64,000 nt of DNA, taken from assembly GCA_963932145.1 (NCBI GenBank), contig OZ010580.1:4212634-4276633 (forward strand). The letters are read 5' to 3'. This stretch comes from Acanthosepion lycidas (Eukaryota > Mollusca > Cephalopoda > Sepiida > Sepiidae). The notes below the pieces were generated by a model. That model was not told the DNA's origin, did not search any database, and saw only the letters and a program-made list of their open reading frames with translations. Position numbers and translations under genes: made by a program. Positions within the stretch are counted from its first letter, which is position 1. Each line of letters starts with the position of its first letter. Below are positions 9,843-23,630 of the stretch, piece after piece.

Positions 9843-11253
9843 TAAGGACGTACGCAGTAGCTCGTCTCTTCATATTTTTAATTTTATTATGTATTTTTCA
9901 GTCAGAAATATCACGAATGGATAAATCAACTTTGATCACTGGATATAAAATATACAATTATAAATTGTTTCATCTTTCTAGAAAGTATATCTATACATTG
10001 ACGTTTATAAGGAAGTTGGGATGGAAAACACTGAGTAATGAATAAATGAACATTTCGATAATCAAGTCTTTATTTAATAACGGCCAAGACGTAGTAAAAT
10101 AAACGCTGGAAATTTCAATACGCTTAAAACCGACTTTTGCTTTGCAATAGGGACTCGTATCACACAACGAATTTTCAAGTTGCGATGATTATACAAACTT
10201 TTGCAAGAAATTAGGCCAAAATATGGAACGAAAAATTAACTGTTAAATGGAATTCATGTTTTATCACGATGAAAAACGTGTCAATTAAATGAGAATGAGA
10301 ATAAAATCTTTCATGTCTGCCGGTTGAATATGAAATGATTTTTTGTCGAATTACACAGGTTTTAGCAATTATAAAAGAAAAGCGAAGTGAAAAAATTCAA
10401 AGAAAGTAACACCACGTCTACTATAATATGAGGTTACTTGAATAGATCAATATGTCAGAATATATGCAAAGAAATAATTTCGCCAGCGATTGGAAGGAGA
10501 GTAACTGACTTACGCTCAGTAAAATGATATTCGTGATAATAGCAATTTCAAAACAATGATGATGTTATACTTATTCATCTATTATTTATGTTTCGATAAA
10601 AGTTCATTGCATCTTTACAAATATGTGACAAGAGATAAAAACTGAAAATCATACAAAACTTTAAGAGGAAATGAGTCGGGTTTCGTTGTCTCCAGAGCAA
10701 GCACTGAAATGAATTCATTATAACTGGCGAGTCACACAAGCACACCAACACGCAACACTTGTAGGGTAAAAATATGTATTCCGACAAAGGTTTTCCTTCT
10801 TAATGTTCGACGTGATAGGAAACGAGAAAATGTGCAACAGAAGTCTATCATATTAAGAGGAGACACGTGCGTGTAATTTTAACGCTGGAATGAATGGAAG
10901 GGCATGGATTTGCCGCTTATGGGGCGGAATGAAATATTCAGTAAAAAAACAAACAAACATACGCGCACGAGAGACATCATGTATTGTACTATATACCGTC
11001 AGATTATTACAATTTATCGTGTCGCTTGTATTGTGTGAAGTTGAAAAATCTTTTCGACGGTGCGAAAATTATAGAAAACAATATTGGATATAAAATAATG
11101 AAAATTGTTGTTTATCTCGGTGTAGAAATTTTCGACTACTTCGATGTTGTTTGTACTCAGTAGTAATGTATATTCGATAGGAAATAAAAGTAATGAAACA
11201 ATGTCTGTTTGACTGCTTGTTAAATAAAAGCTCATTTAAGAGTTTTGCAAATC
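9843..11253. other. Long spacer L6, family F4b (1411 bp), no gene seen
   Basis: It has ATTCATCTATT at 10574, AACGCTGGAATG near 10882 and the 5-bp insertion giving TGTATTGTAC near 10980. L8 has all three. Confidence 0.75.
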
Positions 11254-11372
11254 GTTTACGGCCATATCACGTTGAACACACCGGTTCTCGTCCGATCACC
11301 GAAGTTAAGCAACGTCGAGCCTGGTCAGTACTTGGATGGGTGACCGCTTGGGAATACCAGGTGCTGTAAGTG
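11254..11372 (+). rRNA. 5S rRNA: 5S ribosomal RNA (U6), consensus copy
   Basis: Full length and identical to the window consensus. The convergent spacer has TTAAATTAAAATT near 11472, shared only with U8. Confidence 0.97.
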
Positions 11373-11759
11373 CTTTTTCTTCGAACCTTCAAATATTCAC
11401 TAATTTTCGACGCTTTCACTATCTACTACTACATTTCTAACATAGAGATTTTGATTTGCTAAAATTTCCTTTAAATTAAAATTTTTTTTACGAAAAAATA
11501 CAAAACATTGGCACTGCATTGTTTTAGTCAAACAAATAAGACACGGATAATTCGAAAAATCTTGCCTCGATAAATTTATCAGGAACGGAATTCGAGTATC
11601 ACATCTCTTCAAATGGCACACGTAGAATCGAAGAACAACACTGATGAAAGCTGAAGGGCTTAAGAGACATCAGCATGTGGTCAAACGTAAGCGATCTGAG
11701 AGACACCTTTTACTGGATTAAAAGATTGCACGACAACACATTGGTGGTGACTACAACAT

Positions 11760-11830
11760 TGCATCGGCCGGGAATCGAACCCGGGCCGCCCGCGTGGCAG
11801 GCGAGCATTCTACCACTGAACCACCGATGC
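11760..11830 (-). tRNA. tRNA-Gly(GCC): tRNA-Gly(GCC) (U6), canonical copy
   Basis: Intact gene with A box, B box and GCC anticodon, and TAGCGACG in the 5' flank. Confidence 0.96.
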
Positions 11831-13236
11831 TAGCGACGTACGCAGTAGCTCGTCTCTTCATATTTTTAATTTTATTATGTATTTTTCAGTCAGAAATATC
11901 ACGAATGGATAAATCAACTTTGATCACTGGATATAAAATATACAATTATAAATTGTTTCATCTTTCTAGAAAGTATATCTATACATTGACGTTTATAAGG
12001 AAGTTGGGATGGAAAACACTGAGTAATGAATAAATGAACATTTCGATAATCAAGTCTTTATTTAATAACGGCCAAGACGTAGTAAAATAAACGCTGGAAA
12101 TTTCAATACGCTTAAAACCGACTTTTGCTTTGCAATAGGGACTCGTATCACACAACGAATTTTCAAGTTGCGATGATTATACAAACTTTTGCAAGAAATT
12201 AGGCCAAAATATGGAACGAAAAATTAACTGTTAAATGGAATTCATGTTTTATCACGATGAAAAACGTGTCAATTAAATGAGAATGAGAATAAAATCTTTC
12301 ATGTCTGCCGGTTGAATATGAAATGATTTTTTGTCGAATTACACAGGTTTTAGCAATTATAAAAGAAAAGCGAAGTGAAAAAATTCAAAGAAAGTAACAC
12401 CACGTCTACTATAATATGAGGTTACTTGAATAGATCAATATGTCAGAATATATGCAAAGAAATAATTTCGCCAGCGATTGGAAGGAGAGTAACTGACTTA
12501 CGCTCAGTAAAATGATATTCGTGATAATAGCAATTTCAAAACAATGATGATGTTATACTTATTCAACTATTATTTATGTTTCGATAAAAGTTCATTGCAT
12601 CTTTACAAATATGTGACAAGAGATAAAAACTGAAAATCATACAAAACTTTAAGAGGAAATGAGTCGGGTTTCGTTGTCTCCAGAGCAAGCACTGAAATGA
12701 ATTCATTATAACTGGCGAGTCACACAAGCACACCAACACGCAACACTTGTAGGGTAAAAATATGTATTCCGACAAAGGTTTTCCTTCTTAATGTTCGACG
12801 TGATAGGAAACGAGAAAATGTGCAACAGAAGTCTATCATATTAAGAGGAGACACGTGCGTGTAATTTTAACGCGGGAATGAATGGAAGGGCATGGATTTG
12901 CCGCTTATGGGGCGGAATGAAATATTCAGTAAAAAAACAAACAAACATACGCGCACGAGAGACATCATGTACTATATACCGTCAGATTATTACAATTTAT
13001 CGTGTCGCTTGTATTGTGTGAAGTTGAAAAATCTTTTCGACGGTGCGAAAATTATAGAAAACAATATTGGATATAAAATAATGAAAATTGTTGTTTATCT
13101 CGGTGTAGAAATTTTCGACTACTTCGATGTTGTTTGTACTCAGTAGTAATGTATATTCGATAGGAAATAAAAGTAATGAAACAATGTCTGTTTGACTGCT
13201 TGTTAAATAAAAGCTCATTTAAGAGTTTTGCAAATC
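11831..13236. other. Long spacer L7, family F3 (1406 bp), no gene seen
   Basis: It matches the reference description given for L2, with no additional marker noticed. Confidence 0.75.
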
Positions 13237-13355
13237 GTTTACGGCCATATCACGTTGAACACACCGGTTCTCGTCCGATCACCGAATTTAAGCAACGTCG
13301 AGCCTGGTCAGTACTTGGATGGGTGACCGCTTGGGAATACCAGGTGCTGTAAGTG
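13237..13355 (+). rRNA. 5S rRNA: 5S ribosomal RNA (U7), G51T variant
   Basis: Full length with G51T at 13287. It is the counterpart of U5 in the 3971-bp duplication. Confidence 0.96.
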
Positions 13356-13742
13356 CTTTTTCTTCGAACCTTCAAATATTCACTAATTTTCGACGCTTTC
13401 ACTATCTACTACTACATTTCTAACATAGAGATTTTGATTTGCTAAAATTTCCTTTAAATTTAAATTTTTTTTACGAAAAAATACAAAACATTGGCACTGC
13501 ATTGTTTTAGTCAAACAAATAAGACACGGATAATTCGAAAAATCTTGCCTCGATAAATTTATCAGGAACGGAATTCGAGTATCACATCTCTTCAAATGGC
13601 ACACGTAGAATCGAAGAACAACACTGATGAAAGCTGAAGGGCTTAAGAGACATCAGCATGTGGTCAAACGTAAGCGATCTGTGAGACACCTTTTACTGGA
13701 TTAAAAGATTGCACGACAACACATTGGTGGTGACTACAACAT

Positions 13743-13813
13743 TGCATCGGCCGGGAATCGAACCCGGGCCGCCCGCGTGGCAGGCGAGCATTCTACCACT
13801 GAACCACCGATGC
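13743..13813 (-). tRNA. tRNA-Gly(GCC): tRNA-Gly(GCC) (U7), canonical copy
   Basis: Intact gene with TAAGGACG in the 5' flank, as in U5. Confidence 0.96.
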
Positions 13814-15224
13814 TAAGGACGTACGCAGTAGCTCGTCTCTTCATATTTTTAATTTTATTATGTATTTTTCAGTCAGAAATATCACGAATGGATAAATCAA
13901 CTTTGATCACTGGATATAAAATATACAATTATAAATTGTTTCATCTTTCTAGAAAGTATATCTATACATTGACGTTTATAAGGAAGTTGGGATGGAAAAC
14001 ACTGAGTAATGAATAAATGAACATTTCGATAATCAAGTCTTTATTTAATAACGGCCAAGACGTAGTAAAATAAACGCTGGAAATTTCAATACGCTTAAAA
14101 CCGACTTTTGCTTTGCAATAGGGACTCGTATCACACAACGAATTTTCAAGTTGCGATGATTATACAAACTTTTGCAAGAAATTAGGCCAAAATATGGAAC
14201 GAAAAATTAACTGTTAAATGGAATTCATGTTTTATCACGATGAAAAACGTGTCAATTAAATGAGAATGAGAATAAAATCTTTCATGTCTGCCGGTTGAAT
14301 ATGAAATGATTTTTTGTCGAATTACACAGGTTTTAGCAATTATAAAAGAAAAGCGAAGTGAAAAAATTCAAAGAAAGTAACACCACGTCTACTATAATAT
14401 GAGGTTACTTGAATAGATCAATATGTCAGAATATATGCAAAGAAATAATTTCGCCAGCGATTGGAAGGAGAGTAACTGACTTACGCTCAGTAAAATGATA
14501 TTCGTGATAATAGCAATTTCAAAACAATGATGATGTTATACTTATTCATCTATTATTTATGTTTCGATAAAAGTTCATTGCATCTTTACAAATATGTGAC
14601 AAGAGATAAAAACTGAAAATCATACAAAACTTTAAGAGGAAATGAGTCGGGTTTCGTTGTCTCCAGAGCAAGCACTGAAATGAATTCATTATAACTGGCG
14701 AGTCACACAAGCACACCAACACGCAACACTTGTAGGGTAAAAATATGTATTCCGACAAAGGTTTTCCTTCTTAATGTTCGACGTGATAGGAAACGAGAAA
14801 ATGTGCAACAGAAGTCTATCATATTAAGAGGAGACACGTGCGTGTAATTTTAACGCTGGAATGAATGGAAGGGCATGGATTTGCCGCTTATGGGGCGGAA
14901 TGAAATATTCAGTAAAAAAACAAACAAACATACGCGCACGAGAGACATCATGTATTGTACTATATACCGTCAGATTATTACAATTTATCGTGTCGCTTGT
15001 ATTGTGTGAAGTTGAAAAATCTTTTCGACGGTGCGAAAATTATAGAAAACAATATTGGATATAAAATAATGAAAATTGTTGTTTATCTCGGTGTAGAAAT
15101 TTTCGACTACTTCGATGTTGTTTGTACTCAGTAGTAATGTATATTCGATAGGAAATAAAAGTAATGAAACAATGTCTGTTTGACTGCTTGTTAAATAAAA
15201 GCTCATTTAAGAGTTTTGCAAATC
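13814..15224. other. Long spacer L8, family F4b (1411 bp), no gene seen
   Basis: It has ATTCATCTATT at 14545, AACGCTGGAATG near 14853 and TGTATTGTAC near 14951, a copy of L6 at +3971. Confidence 0.75.
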
Positions 15225-15343
15225 GTTTACGGCCATATCACGTTGAACACACCGGTTCTCGTCCGATCACCGAAGTTAAGCAACGTCGAGCCTGGTCAGT
15301 ACTTGGATGGGTGACCGCTTGGGAATACCAGGTGCTGTAAGTG
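15225..15343 (+). rRNA. 5S rRNA: 5S ribosomal RNA (U8), consensus copy
   Basis: Full length consensus. The convergent spacer shares TTAAATTAAAATT with U6 (near 15443). Confidence 0.97.
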
Positions 15344-15730
15344 CTTTTTCTTCGAACCTTCAAATATTCACTAATTTTCGACGCTTTCACTATCTACTAC
15401 TACATTTCTAACATAGAGATTTTGATTTGCTAAAATTTCCTTTAAATTAAAATTTTTTTTACGAAAAAATACAAAACATTGGCACTGCATTGTTTTAGTC
15501 AAACAAATAAGACACGGATAATTCGAAAAATCTTGCCTCGATAAATTTATCAGGAACGGAATTCGAGTATCACATCTCTTCAAATGGCACACGTAGAATC
15601 GAAGAACAACACTGATGAAAGCTGAAGGGCTTAAGAGACATCAGCATGTGGTCAAACGTAAGCGATCTGAGAGACACCTTTTACTGGATTAAAAGATTGC
15701 ACGACAACACATTGGTGGTGACTACAACAT

Positions 15731-15801
15731 TGCATCGGCCGGGAATCGAACCCGGGCCGCCCGCGTGGCAGGCGAGCATTCTACCACTGAACCACCGATG
15801 C
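15731..15801 (-). tRNA. tRNA-Gly(GCC): tRNA-Gly(GCC) (U8), canonical copy
   Basis: Intact gene with all stems and both internal promoter boxes. Confidence 0.96.
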
Positions 15802-17205
15802 TAGCGACGTACGCAGTAGCTCGTCTCTTCATATTTTTAATTTTATTATGTATTTTTCAGTCAGAAATATCACGAATGGATAAATCAACTTTGATCACTG
15901 GATATAAAATATACAATTATAAATTGTTTCATCTTTCTAGAAAGTATATCTATACATTGACGTTTATAAGGAAGTTGGGATGGAAAACACTGAGTAATGA
16001 ATAAATGAACATTTCGATAATCAAGTCTTTATTTAATAACGGCCAAGACGTAGTAAAATAAACGCTGGAAATTTCAATACGCTTAAAACCGACTTTTGCT
16101 TTGCAATAGGGACTCGTATCACACAACGAATTTTCAAGTTGCGATGATTATACAAACTTTTGCAAGAAATTAGGCCAAAATATGGAACGAAAAATTAACT
16201 GTTAAATGGAATTCATGTTTTATCACGATGAAAAACGTGTCAATTAAATGAGAATGAGAATAAAATCTTTCATGTCTGCCGGTTGAATATGAAATGATTT
16301 TTTGTCGAATTACACAGGTTTTAGCAATTATAAAAGAAAAGCGAAGTGAAAAAATTCAAAGAAAGTAACACCACGTCTACTATAATATGAGGTTACTTGA
16401 ATAGATCAATATGTCAGAATATATGCAAAGAAATAATTTCGCCAGCGATTGGAAGGAGAGTAACTGACTTACGCTCAGTAAAATGATATTCGTGATAATA
16501 GCAATTTCAAAACAATGATGATGTTATACTTATTCAACTATTATTTATGTTTCGATAAAAGTTCATTGCATCTTTACAAATATGTGACAAGAGATAAAAA
16601 CTGAAAATCATACAAAACTTTAAGAGGAAATGAGTCGGGTTTCGTTGTCTCCAGAGCAAGCACTGAAATGAATTCATTATAACTGGCGAGTCACACAAGC
16701 ACACCAACACGCAACACTTGTAGGGTAAAAATATGTATTCCGACAAAGGTTTTCCTTCTTAATGTTCGACGTGATAGGAAACGAGAAAATGTGCAACAGA
16801 AGTCTATCATATTAAGAGGAGACACGTGCGTGTAATTTTAACGCGGGAATGAATGGAAGGGCATGGATTTGCCGCTTATGGGGCGGAATGAAATATTCAG
16901 TAAAAAAACAAACAAACATACGCGCACGAGAGACATCATGTACTATATACCGTCAGATTATCACAATTTATCGTGTCGCTTGTATTGTGTGAAGTTGAAA
17001 AATCTTTTCGACGGTGCGAAAATTATAGAAAACAATATTGGATATAAAATAATGAAAATTGTTGTTTATCTCGGTGTAGAAATTTTCGACTACTTCGATG
17101 TTGTTTGTACTCAGTAGTAATGTATATTCGATAGGAAATAAAAGTAATGAAACAGTCTGTTTGACTGCTTGTTAAATAAAAGCTCATTTAAGAGTTTTGC
17201 AAATC
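15802..17205. other. Long spacer L9, family F2 (1404 bp), no gene seen
   Basis: It has TTATCACAAT near 16959 and the 2-bp deletion giving AAACAGTCTG near 17151. Confidence 0.75.
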
Positions 17206-17324
17206 GTTTACGGCCATATCACGTTGAACACACCGGTTCTCGTCCGATCACCGAAGTTAAGCAACGTCGAGCCTGGTCAGTACTTGGATGGGTGACCGCT
17301 TGGGAATACCAGGTGCTGTAAGTG
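17206..17324 (+). rRNA. 5S rRNA: 5S ribosomal RNA (U9), consensus copy
   Basis: Full length consensus in a unit whose tRNA is deleted. The convergent spacer has T7, typical of the F2 deletion haplotype. Confidence 0.97.
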
Positions 17325-17710
17325 CTTTTTCTTCGAACCTTCAAATATTCACTAATTTTCGACGCTTTCACTATCTACTACTACATTTCTAACATAGAGA
17401 TTTTGATTTGCTAAAATTTCCTTTAAATTTAAATTTTTTTACGAAAAAATACAAAACATTGGCACTGCATTGTTTTAGTCAAACAAATAAGACACGGATA
17501 ATTCGAAAAATCTTGCCTCGATAAATTTATCAGGAACGGAATTCGAGTATCACATCTCTTCAAATGGCACACGTAGAATCGAAGAACAACACTGATGAAA
17601 GCTGAAGGGCTTAAGAGACATCAGCATGTGGTCAAACGTAAGCGATCTGAGAGACACCTTTTACTGGATTAAAAGATTGCACGACAACACATTGGTGGTG
17701 ACTACAACAT

Positions 17711-17768
17711 TGCATCGGCCGGGCCGCCCGCGTGGCAGGCGAGCATTCTACCACTGAACCACCGATGC
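17711..17768 (-). pseudogene. tRNA-Gly(GCC) pseudogene (U9), 13-bp T-arm deletion
   Basis: Same 13-bp loss between CCGGG repeats as in U1, with B box and T loop absent. The unit shows the full deletion haplotype (F2 spacer, T7, deleted tRNA). Confidence 0.93.
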
Positions 17769-19174
17769 TAGCGACGTACGCAGTAGCTCGTCTCTTCATA
17801 TTTTTAATTTTATTATGTATTTTTCAGTCAGAAATATCACGAATGGATAAATCAACTTTGATCACTGGATATAAAATATACAATTATAAATTGTTTCATC
17901 TTTCTAGAAAGTATATCTATACATTGACGTTTATAAGGAAGTTGGGATGGAAAACACTGAGTAATGAATAAATGAACATTTCGATAATCAAGTCTTTATT
18001 TAATAACGGCCAAGACGTAGTAAAATAAACGCTGGAAATTTCAATACGCTTAAAACCGACTTTTGCTTTGCAATAGGGACTCGTATCACACAACGAATTT
18101 TCAAGTTGCGATGATTATACAAACTTTTGCAAGAAATTAGGCCAAAATATGGAACGAAAAATTAACTGTTAAATGGAATTCATGTTTTATCACGATGAAA
18201 AACGTGTCAATTAAATGAGAATGAGAATAAAATCTTTCATGTCTGCCGGTTGAATATGAAATGATTTTTTGTCGAATTACACAGGTTTTAGCAATTATAA
18301 AAGAAAAGCGAAGTGAAAAAATTCAAAGAAAGTAACACCACGTCTACTATAATATGAGGTTACTTGAATAGATCAATATGTCAGAATATATGCAAAGAAA
18401 TAATTTCGCCAGCGATTGGAAGGAGAGTAACTGACTTACGCTCAGTAAAATGATATTCGTGATAATAGCAATTTCAAAACAATGATGATGTTATACTTAT
18501 TCAACTATTATTTATGTTTCGATAAAAGTTCATTGCATCTTTACAAATATGTGACAAGAGATAAAAACTGAAAATCATACAAAACTTTAAGAGGAAATGA
18601 GTCGGGTTTCGTTGTCTCCAGAGCAAGCACTGAAATGAATTCATTATAACTGGCGAGTCACACAAGCACACCAACACGCAACACTTGTAGGGTAAAAATA
18701 TGTATTCCGACAAAGGTTTTCCTTCTTAATGTTCGACGTGATAGGAAACGAGAAAATGTGCAACAGAAGTCTATCATATTAAGAGGAGACACGTGCGTGT
18801 AATTTTAACGCGGGAATGAATGGAAGGGCATGGATTTGCCGCTTATGGGGCGGAATGAAATATTCAGTAAAAAAACAAACAAACATACGCGCACGAGAGA
18901 CATCATGTACTATATACCGTCAGATTATTACAATTTATCGTGTCGCTTGTATTGTGTGAAGTTGAAAAATCTTTTCGACGGTGCGAAAATTATAGAAAAC
19001 AATATTGGATATAAAATAATGAAAATTGTTGTTTATCTCGGTGTAGAAATTTTCGACTACTTCGATGTTGTTTGTACTCAGTAGTAATGTATATTCGATA
19101 GGAAATAAAAGTAATGAAACAATGTCTGTTTGACTGCTTGTTAAATAAAAGCTCATTTAAGAGTTTTGCAAATC
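17769..19174. other. Long spacer L10, family F3 (1406 bp), no gene seen
   Basis: Reference type. The 7900-bp-shift similarity to L14 begins only after about 18431. Confidence 0.75.
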
Positions 19175-19293
19175 GTTTACGGCCATATCACGTTGAACAC
19201 ACCGGTTCTCGTCCGATCACCGAAGTTAAGCAACGTCGAGCCTGGTCAGTACTTGGATGGGTGACCGCTTGGGAATACCAGGTGCTGTAAGTG
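19175..19293 (+). rRNA. 5S rRNA: 5S ribosomal RNA (U10), consensus copy
   Basis: Full length consensus, first 5S of higher-order copy a. Confidence 0.97.
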
Positions 19294-19680
19294 CTTTTTC
19301 TTCGAACCTTCAAATATTCACTAATTTTCGACGCTTTCACTATCTACTACTACATTTCTAACATAGAGATTTTGATTTGCTAAAATTTCCTTTAAATTTA
19401 AATTTTTTTTACGAAAAAATACAAAACATTGGCACTGCATTGTTTTAGTCAAACAAATAAGACACGGATAATTCGAAAAATCTTGCCTCGATAAATTTAT
19501 CAGGAACGGAATTCGAGTATCACATCTCTTCAAATGGCACACGTAGAATCGAAGAACAACACTGATGAAAGCTGAAGGGCTTAAGAGACATCAGCATGTG
19601 GTCAAACGTAAGCGATCTGAGAGACACCTTTTACTGGATTAAAAGATTGCACGACAACACATTAGTGGTGACTACAACAT

Positions 19681-19751
19681 TGCATCGGCCGGGAATCGAA
19701 CCCGGGCCGCCCGCGTGGCAGGCGAGCATTCTACCACTGAACCACCGATGC
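19681..19751 (-). tRNA. tRNA-Gly(GCC): tRNA-Gly(GCC) (U10), canonical copy
   Basis: Intact gene. The 3' flank has ATTAGTGG (19664), also found in U14, U27, U28 and U31. Confidence 0.96.
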
Positions 19752-21155
19752 TAGCGACGTACGCAGTAGCTCGTCTCTTCATATTTTTAATTTTATTATG
19801 TATTTTTCAGTCAGAAATATCACGAATGGATAAATCAACTTTGATCACTGGATATAAAATATACAATTATAAATTGTTTCATCTTTCTAGAAAGTATATC
19901 TATACATTGACGTTTATAAGGAAGTTGGGATGGAAAACACTGAGTAATGAATAAATGAACATTTCGATAATCAAGTCTTTATTTAATAACGGCCAAGACG
20001 TAGTAAAATAAACGCTGGAAATTTCAATACGCTTAAAACCGACTTTTGCTTTGCAATAGGGACTCGTATCACACAACGAATTTTCAAGTTGCGATGATTA
20101 TACAAACTTTTGCAAGAAATTAGGCCAAAATATGGAACGAAAAATTAACTGTTAAATGGAATTCATGTTTTATCACGATGAAAAACGTGTCAATTAAATG
20201 AGAATGAGAATAAAATCTTTCATGTCTGCCGGTTGAATATGAAATGATTTTTTGTCGAATTACACAGGTTTTAGCAATTATAAAAGAAAAGCGAAGTGAA
20301 AAAATTCAAAGAAAGTAACACCACGTCTACTATAATATGAGGTTACTTGAATAGATCAATATGTCAGAATATATGCAAAGAAATAATTTCGCCAGCGATT
20401 GGAAGGAGAGTAACTGACTTACGCTCAGTAAAATGATATTCGTGATAATAGCAATTTCAAAACAATGATGATGTTATACTTATTCAACTATTATTTATGT
20501 TTCGATAAAAGTTCATTGCATCTTTACAAATATGTGACAAGAGATAAAAACTGAAAATCATACAAAACTTTAAGAGGAAATGAGTCGGGTTTCGTTGTCT
20601 CCAGAGCAAGCACTGAAATGAATTCATTATAACTGGCGAGTCACACAAGCACACCAACACGCAACACTTGTAGGGTAAAAATATGTATTCCGACAAAGGT
20701 TTTCCTTCTTAATGTTCGACGTGATAGGAAACGAGAAAATGTGCAACAGAAGTCTATCATATTAAGAGGAGACACGTGCGTGTAATTTTAACGCGGGAAT
20801 GAATGGAAGGGCATGGATTTGCCGCTTATGGGGCGGAATGAAATATTCAGTAAAAAAACAAACAAACATACGCGCACGAGAGACATCATGTACTATATAC
20901 CGTCAGATTATCACAATTTATCGTGTCGCTTGTATTGTGTGAAGTTGAAAAATCTTTTCGACGGTGCGAAAATTATAGAAAACAATATTGGATATAAAAT
21001 AATGAAAATTGTTGTTTATCTCGGTGTAGAAATTTTCGACTACTTCGATGTTGTTTGTACTCAGTAGTAATGTATATTCGATAGGAAATAAAAGTAATGA
21101 AACAGTCTGTTTGACTGCTTGTTAAATAAAAGCTCATTTAAGAGTTTTGCAAATC
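19752..21155. other. Long spacer L11, family F2 (1404 bp), no gene seen
   Basis: It has TTATCACAAT near 20909 and the 2-bp deletion near 21101. Confidence 0.75.
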
Positions 21156-21274
21156 GTTTACGGCCATATCACGTTGAACACACCGGTTCTCGTCCGATCA
21201 CCGAAGTTAAGCAACGTCGAGCCTGGTCAGTACTTGGATGGGTGACCGCTTGGGAATACCAGGTGCTGTAAGTG
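21156..21274 (+). rRNA. 5S rRNA: 5S ribosomal RNA (U11), consensus copy
   Basis: Full length consensus; T7 in the convergent spacer. Confidence 0.97.
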
Positions 21275-21660
21275 CTTTTTCTTCGAACCTTCAAATATTC
21301 ACTAATTTTCGACGCTTTCACTATCTACTACTACATTTCTAACATAGAGATTTTGATTTGCTAAAATTTCCTTTAAATTTAAATTTTTTTACGAAAAAAT
21401 ACAAAACATTGGCACTGCATTGTTTTAGTCAAACAAATAAGACACGGATAATTCGAAAAATCTTGCCTCGATAAATTTATCAGGAACGGAATTCGAGTAT
21501 CACATCTCTTCAAATGGCACACGTAGAATCGAAGAACAACACTGATGAAAGCTGAAGGGCTTAAGAGACATCAGCATGTGGTCAAACGTAAGCGATCTGA
21601 GAGACACCTTTTACTGGATTAAAAGATTGCACGACAACACATTGGTGGTGACTACAACAT

Positions 21661-21718
21661 TGCATCGGCCGGGCCGCCCGCGTGGCAGGCGAGCATTCTA
21701 CCACTGAACCACCGATGC
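21661..21718 (-). pseudogene. tRNA-Gly(GCC) pseudogene (U11), 13-bp T-arm deletion
   Basis: Full deletion haplotype (F2, T7, no B box). The neighbouring copy in U12 is deleted too. Confidence 0.93.
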
Positions 21719-23124
21719 TAGCGACGTACGCAGTAGCTCGTCTCTTCATATTTTTAATTTTATTATGTATTTTTCAGTCAGAAATATCACGAATGGATAA
21801 ATCAACTTTGATCACTGGATATAAAATATACAATTATAAATTGTTTCATCTTTCTAGAAAGTATATCTATACATTGACGTTTATAAGGAAGTTGGGATGG
21901 AAAACACTGAGTAATGAATAAATGAACATTTCGATAATCAAGTCTTTATTTAATAACGGCCAAGACGTAGTAAAATAAACGCTGGAAATTTCAATACGCT
22001 TAAAACCGACTTTTGCTTTGCAATAGGGACTCGTATCACACAACGAATTTTCAAGTTGCGATGATTATACAAACTTTTGCAAGAAATTAGGCCAAAATAT
22101 GGAACGAAAAATTAACTGTTAAATGGAATTCATGTTTTATCACGATGAAAAACGTGTCAATTAAATGAGAATGAGAATAAAATCTTTCATGTCTGCCGGT
22201 TGAATATGAAATGATTTTTTGTCGAATTACACAGGTTTTAGCAATTATAAAAGAAAAGCGAAGTGAAAAAATTCAAAGAAAGTAACACCACGTCTACTAT
22301 AATATGAGGTTACTTGAATAGATCAATATGTCAGAATATATGCAAAGAAATAATTTCGCCAGCGATTGGAAGGAGAGTAACTGACTTACGCTCAGTAAAA
22401 TGATATTCGTGATAATAGCAATTTCAAAACAATGATGATGTTATACTTATTCAACTATTATTTATGTTTCGATAAAAGTTCATTGCATCTTTACAAATAT
22501 GCGACAAGAGATAAAAACTGAAAATCATACAAAACTTTAAGAGGAAATGAGTCGGGTTTCGTTGTCTCCAGAGCAAGCACTGAAATGAATTCATTATAAC
22601 TGGCGAGTCACACAAGCACACCAACACGCAACACTTGTAGGGTAAAAATATGTATTCCGACAAAGGTTTTCCTTCTTAATGTTCGACGTGATAGGAAACG
22701 AGAAAATGTGCAACAGAAGTCTATCATATTAAGAGGAGACACGTGCGTGTAATTTTAACGCGGGAATGAATGGAAGGGCATGGATTTGCCGCTTATGGGG
22801 CGGAATGAAATATTCAGTAAAAAAACAAACAAACATACGCGCACGAGAGACATCATGTACTATATACCGTCAGATTATTACAATTTATCGTGTCGCTTGT
22901 ATTGTGTGAAGTTGAAAAATCTTTTCGACGGTGCGAAAATTATAGAAAACAATATTGGATATAAAATAATGAAAATTGTTGTTTATCTCGGTGTAGAAAT
23001 TTTCGACTACTTCGATGTTGTTTGTACTCAGTAGTAATGTATATTCGATAGGAAATAAAAGTAATGAAACAATGTCTGTTTGACTGCTTGTTAAATAAAA
23101 GCTCATTTAAGAGTTTTGCAAATC
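21719..23124. other. Long spacer L12, family F3 (1406 bp), no gene seen
   Basis: Reference length with a GCGACAAG variant at 22501, shared only with L16 at +7900. Confidence 0.75.
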
Positions 23125-23243
23125 GTTTACGGCCATATCACGTTGAACACACCGGTTCTCGTCCGATCACCGAAGTTAAGCAACGTCGAGCCTGGTCAGT
23201 ACTTGGATGGGTGACCGCTTGGGAATACCAGGTGCTGTAAGTG
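23125..23243 (+). rRNA. 5S rRNA: 5S ribosomal RNA (U12), consensus copy
   Basis: Full length consensus. The unit has F3 markers and T8 before the gene pair, yet its tRNA is deleted. Confidence 0.97.
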
Positions 23244-23630
23244 CTTTTTCTTCGAACCTTCAAATATTCACTAATTTTCGACGCTTTCACTATCTACTAC
23301 TACATTTCTAACATAGAGATTTTGATTTGCTAAAATTTCCTTTAAATTTAAATTTTTTTTACGAAAAAATACAAAACATTGGCACTGCATTGTTTTAGTC
23401 AAACAAATAAGACACGGATAATTCGAAAAATCTTGCCTCGATAAATTTATCAGGAACGGAATTCGAGTATCACATCTCTTCAAATGGCACACGTAGAATC
23501 GAAGAACAACACTGATGAAAGCTGAAGGGCTTAAGAGACATCAGCATGTGGTCAAACGTAAGCGATCTGAGAGACACCTTTTACTGGATTAAAAGATTGC
23601 ACGACAACACATTGGTGGTGACTACAACAT

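Larger units (their letters stand above)
9250..13220. repeat. Two-monomer tandem block, copy a (3971 bp)
   Basis: This block covers U5-U6. Shared markers with copy b at a shift of 3971 bp are 5S G51T (U5, U7), TAAGGACG beside the tRNA (U5, U7), ATTCATCTATT (10574 and 14545), the 5-bp insertion giving TGTATTGTAC (L6, L8) and TTAAATTAAAATT (11472 and 15443). Ends are approximate. Confidence 0.85.
13221..17190. repeat. Two-monomer tandem block, copy b (3971 bp)
   Basis: This block covers U7-U8 and repeats the markers of U5-U6. The next spacer, L9, is family F2 while L7 is F3, so the duplication ends around the U8 tRNA or early in L9. Confidence 0.85.

Noticed and set aside
10890..11093. Plus-strand frame of 67 codons (MNGRAWICRL...)
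   Set aside because: Seen only where the 5-bp insertion changes the frame. A product of the indel.
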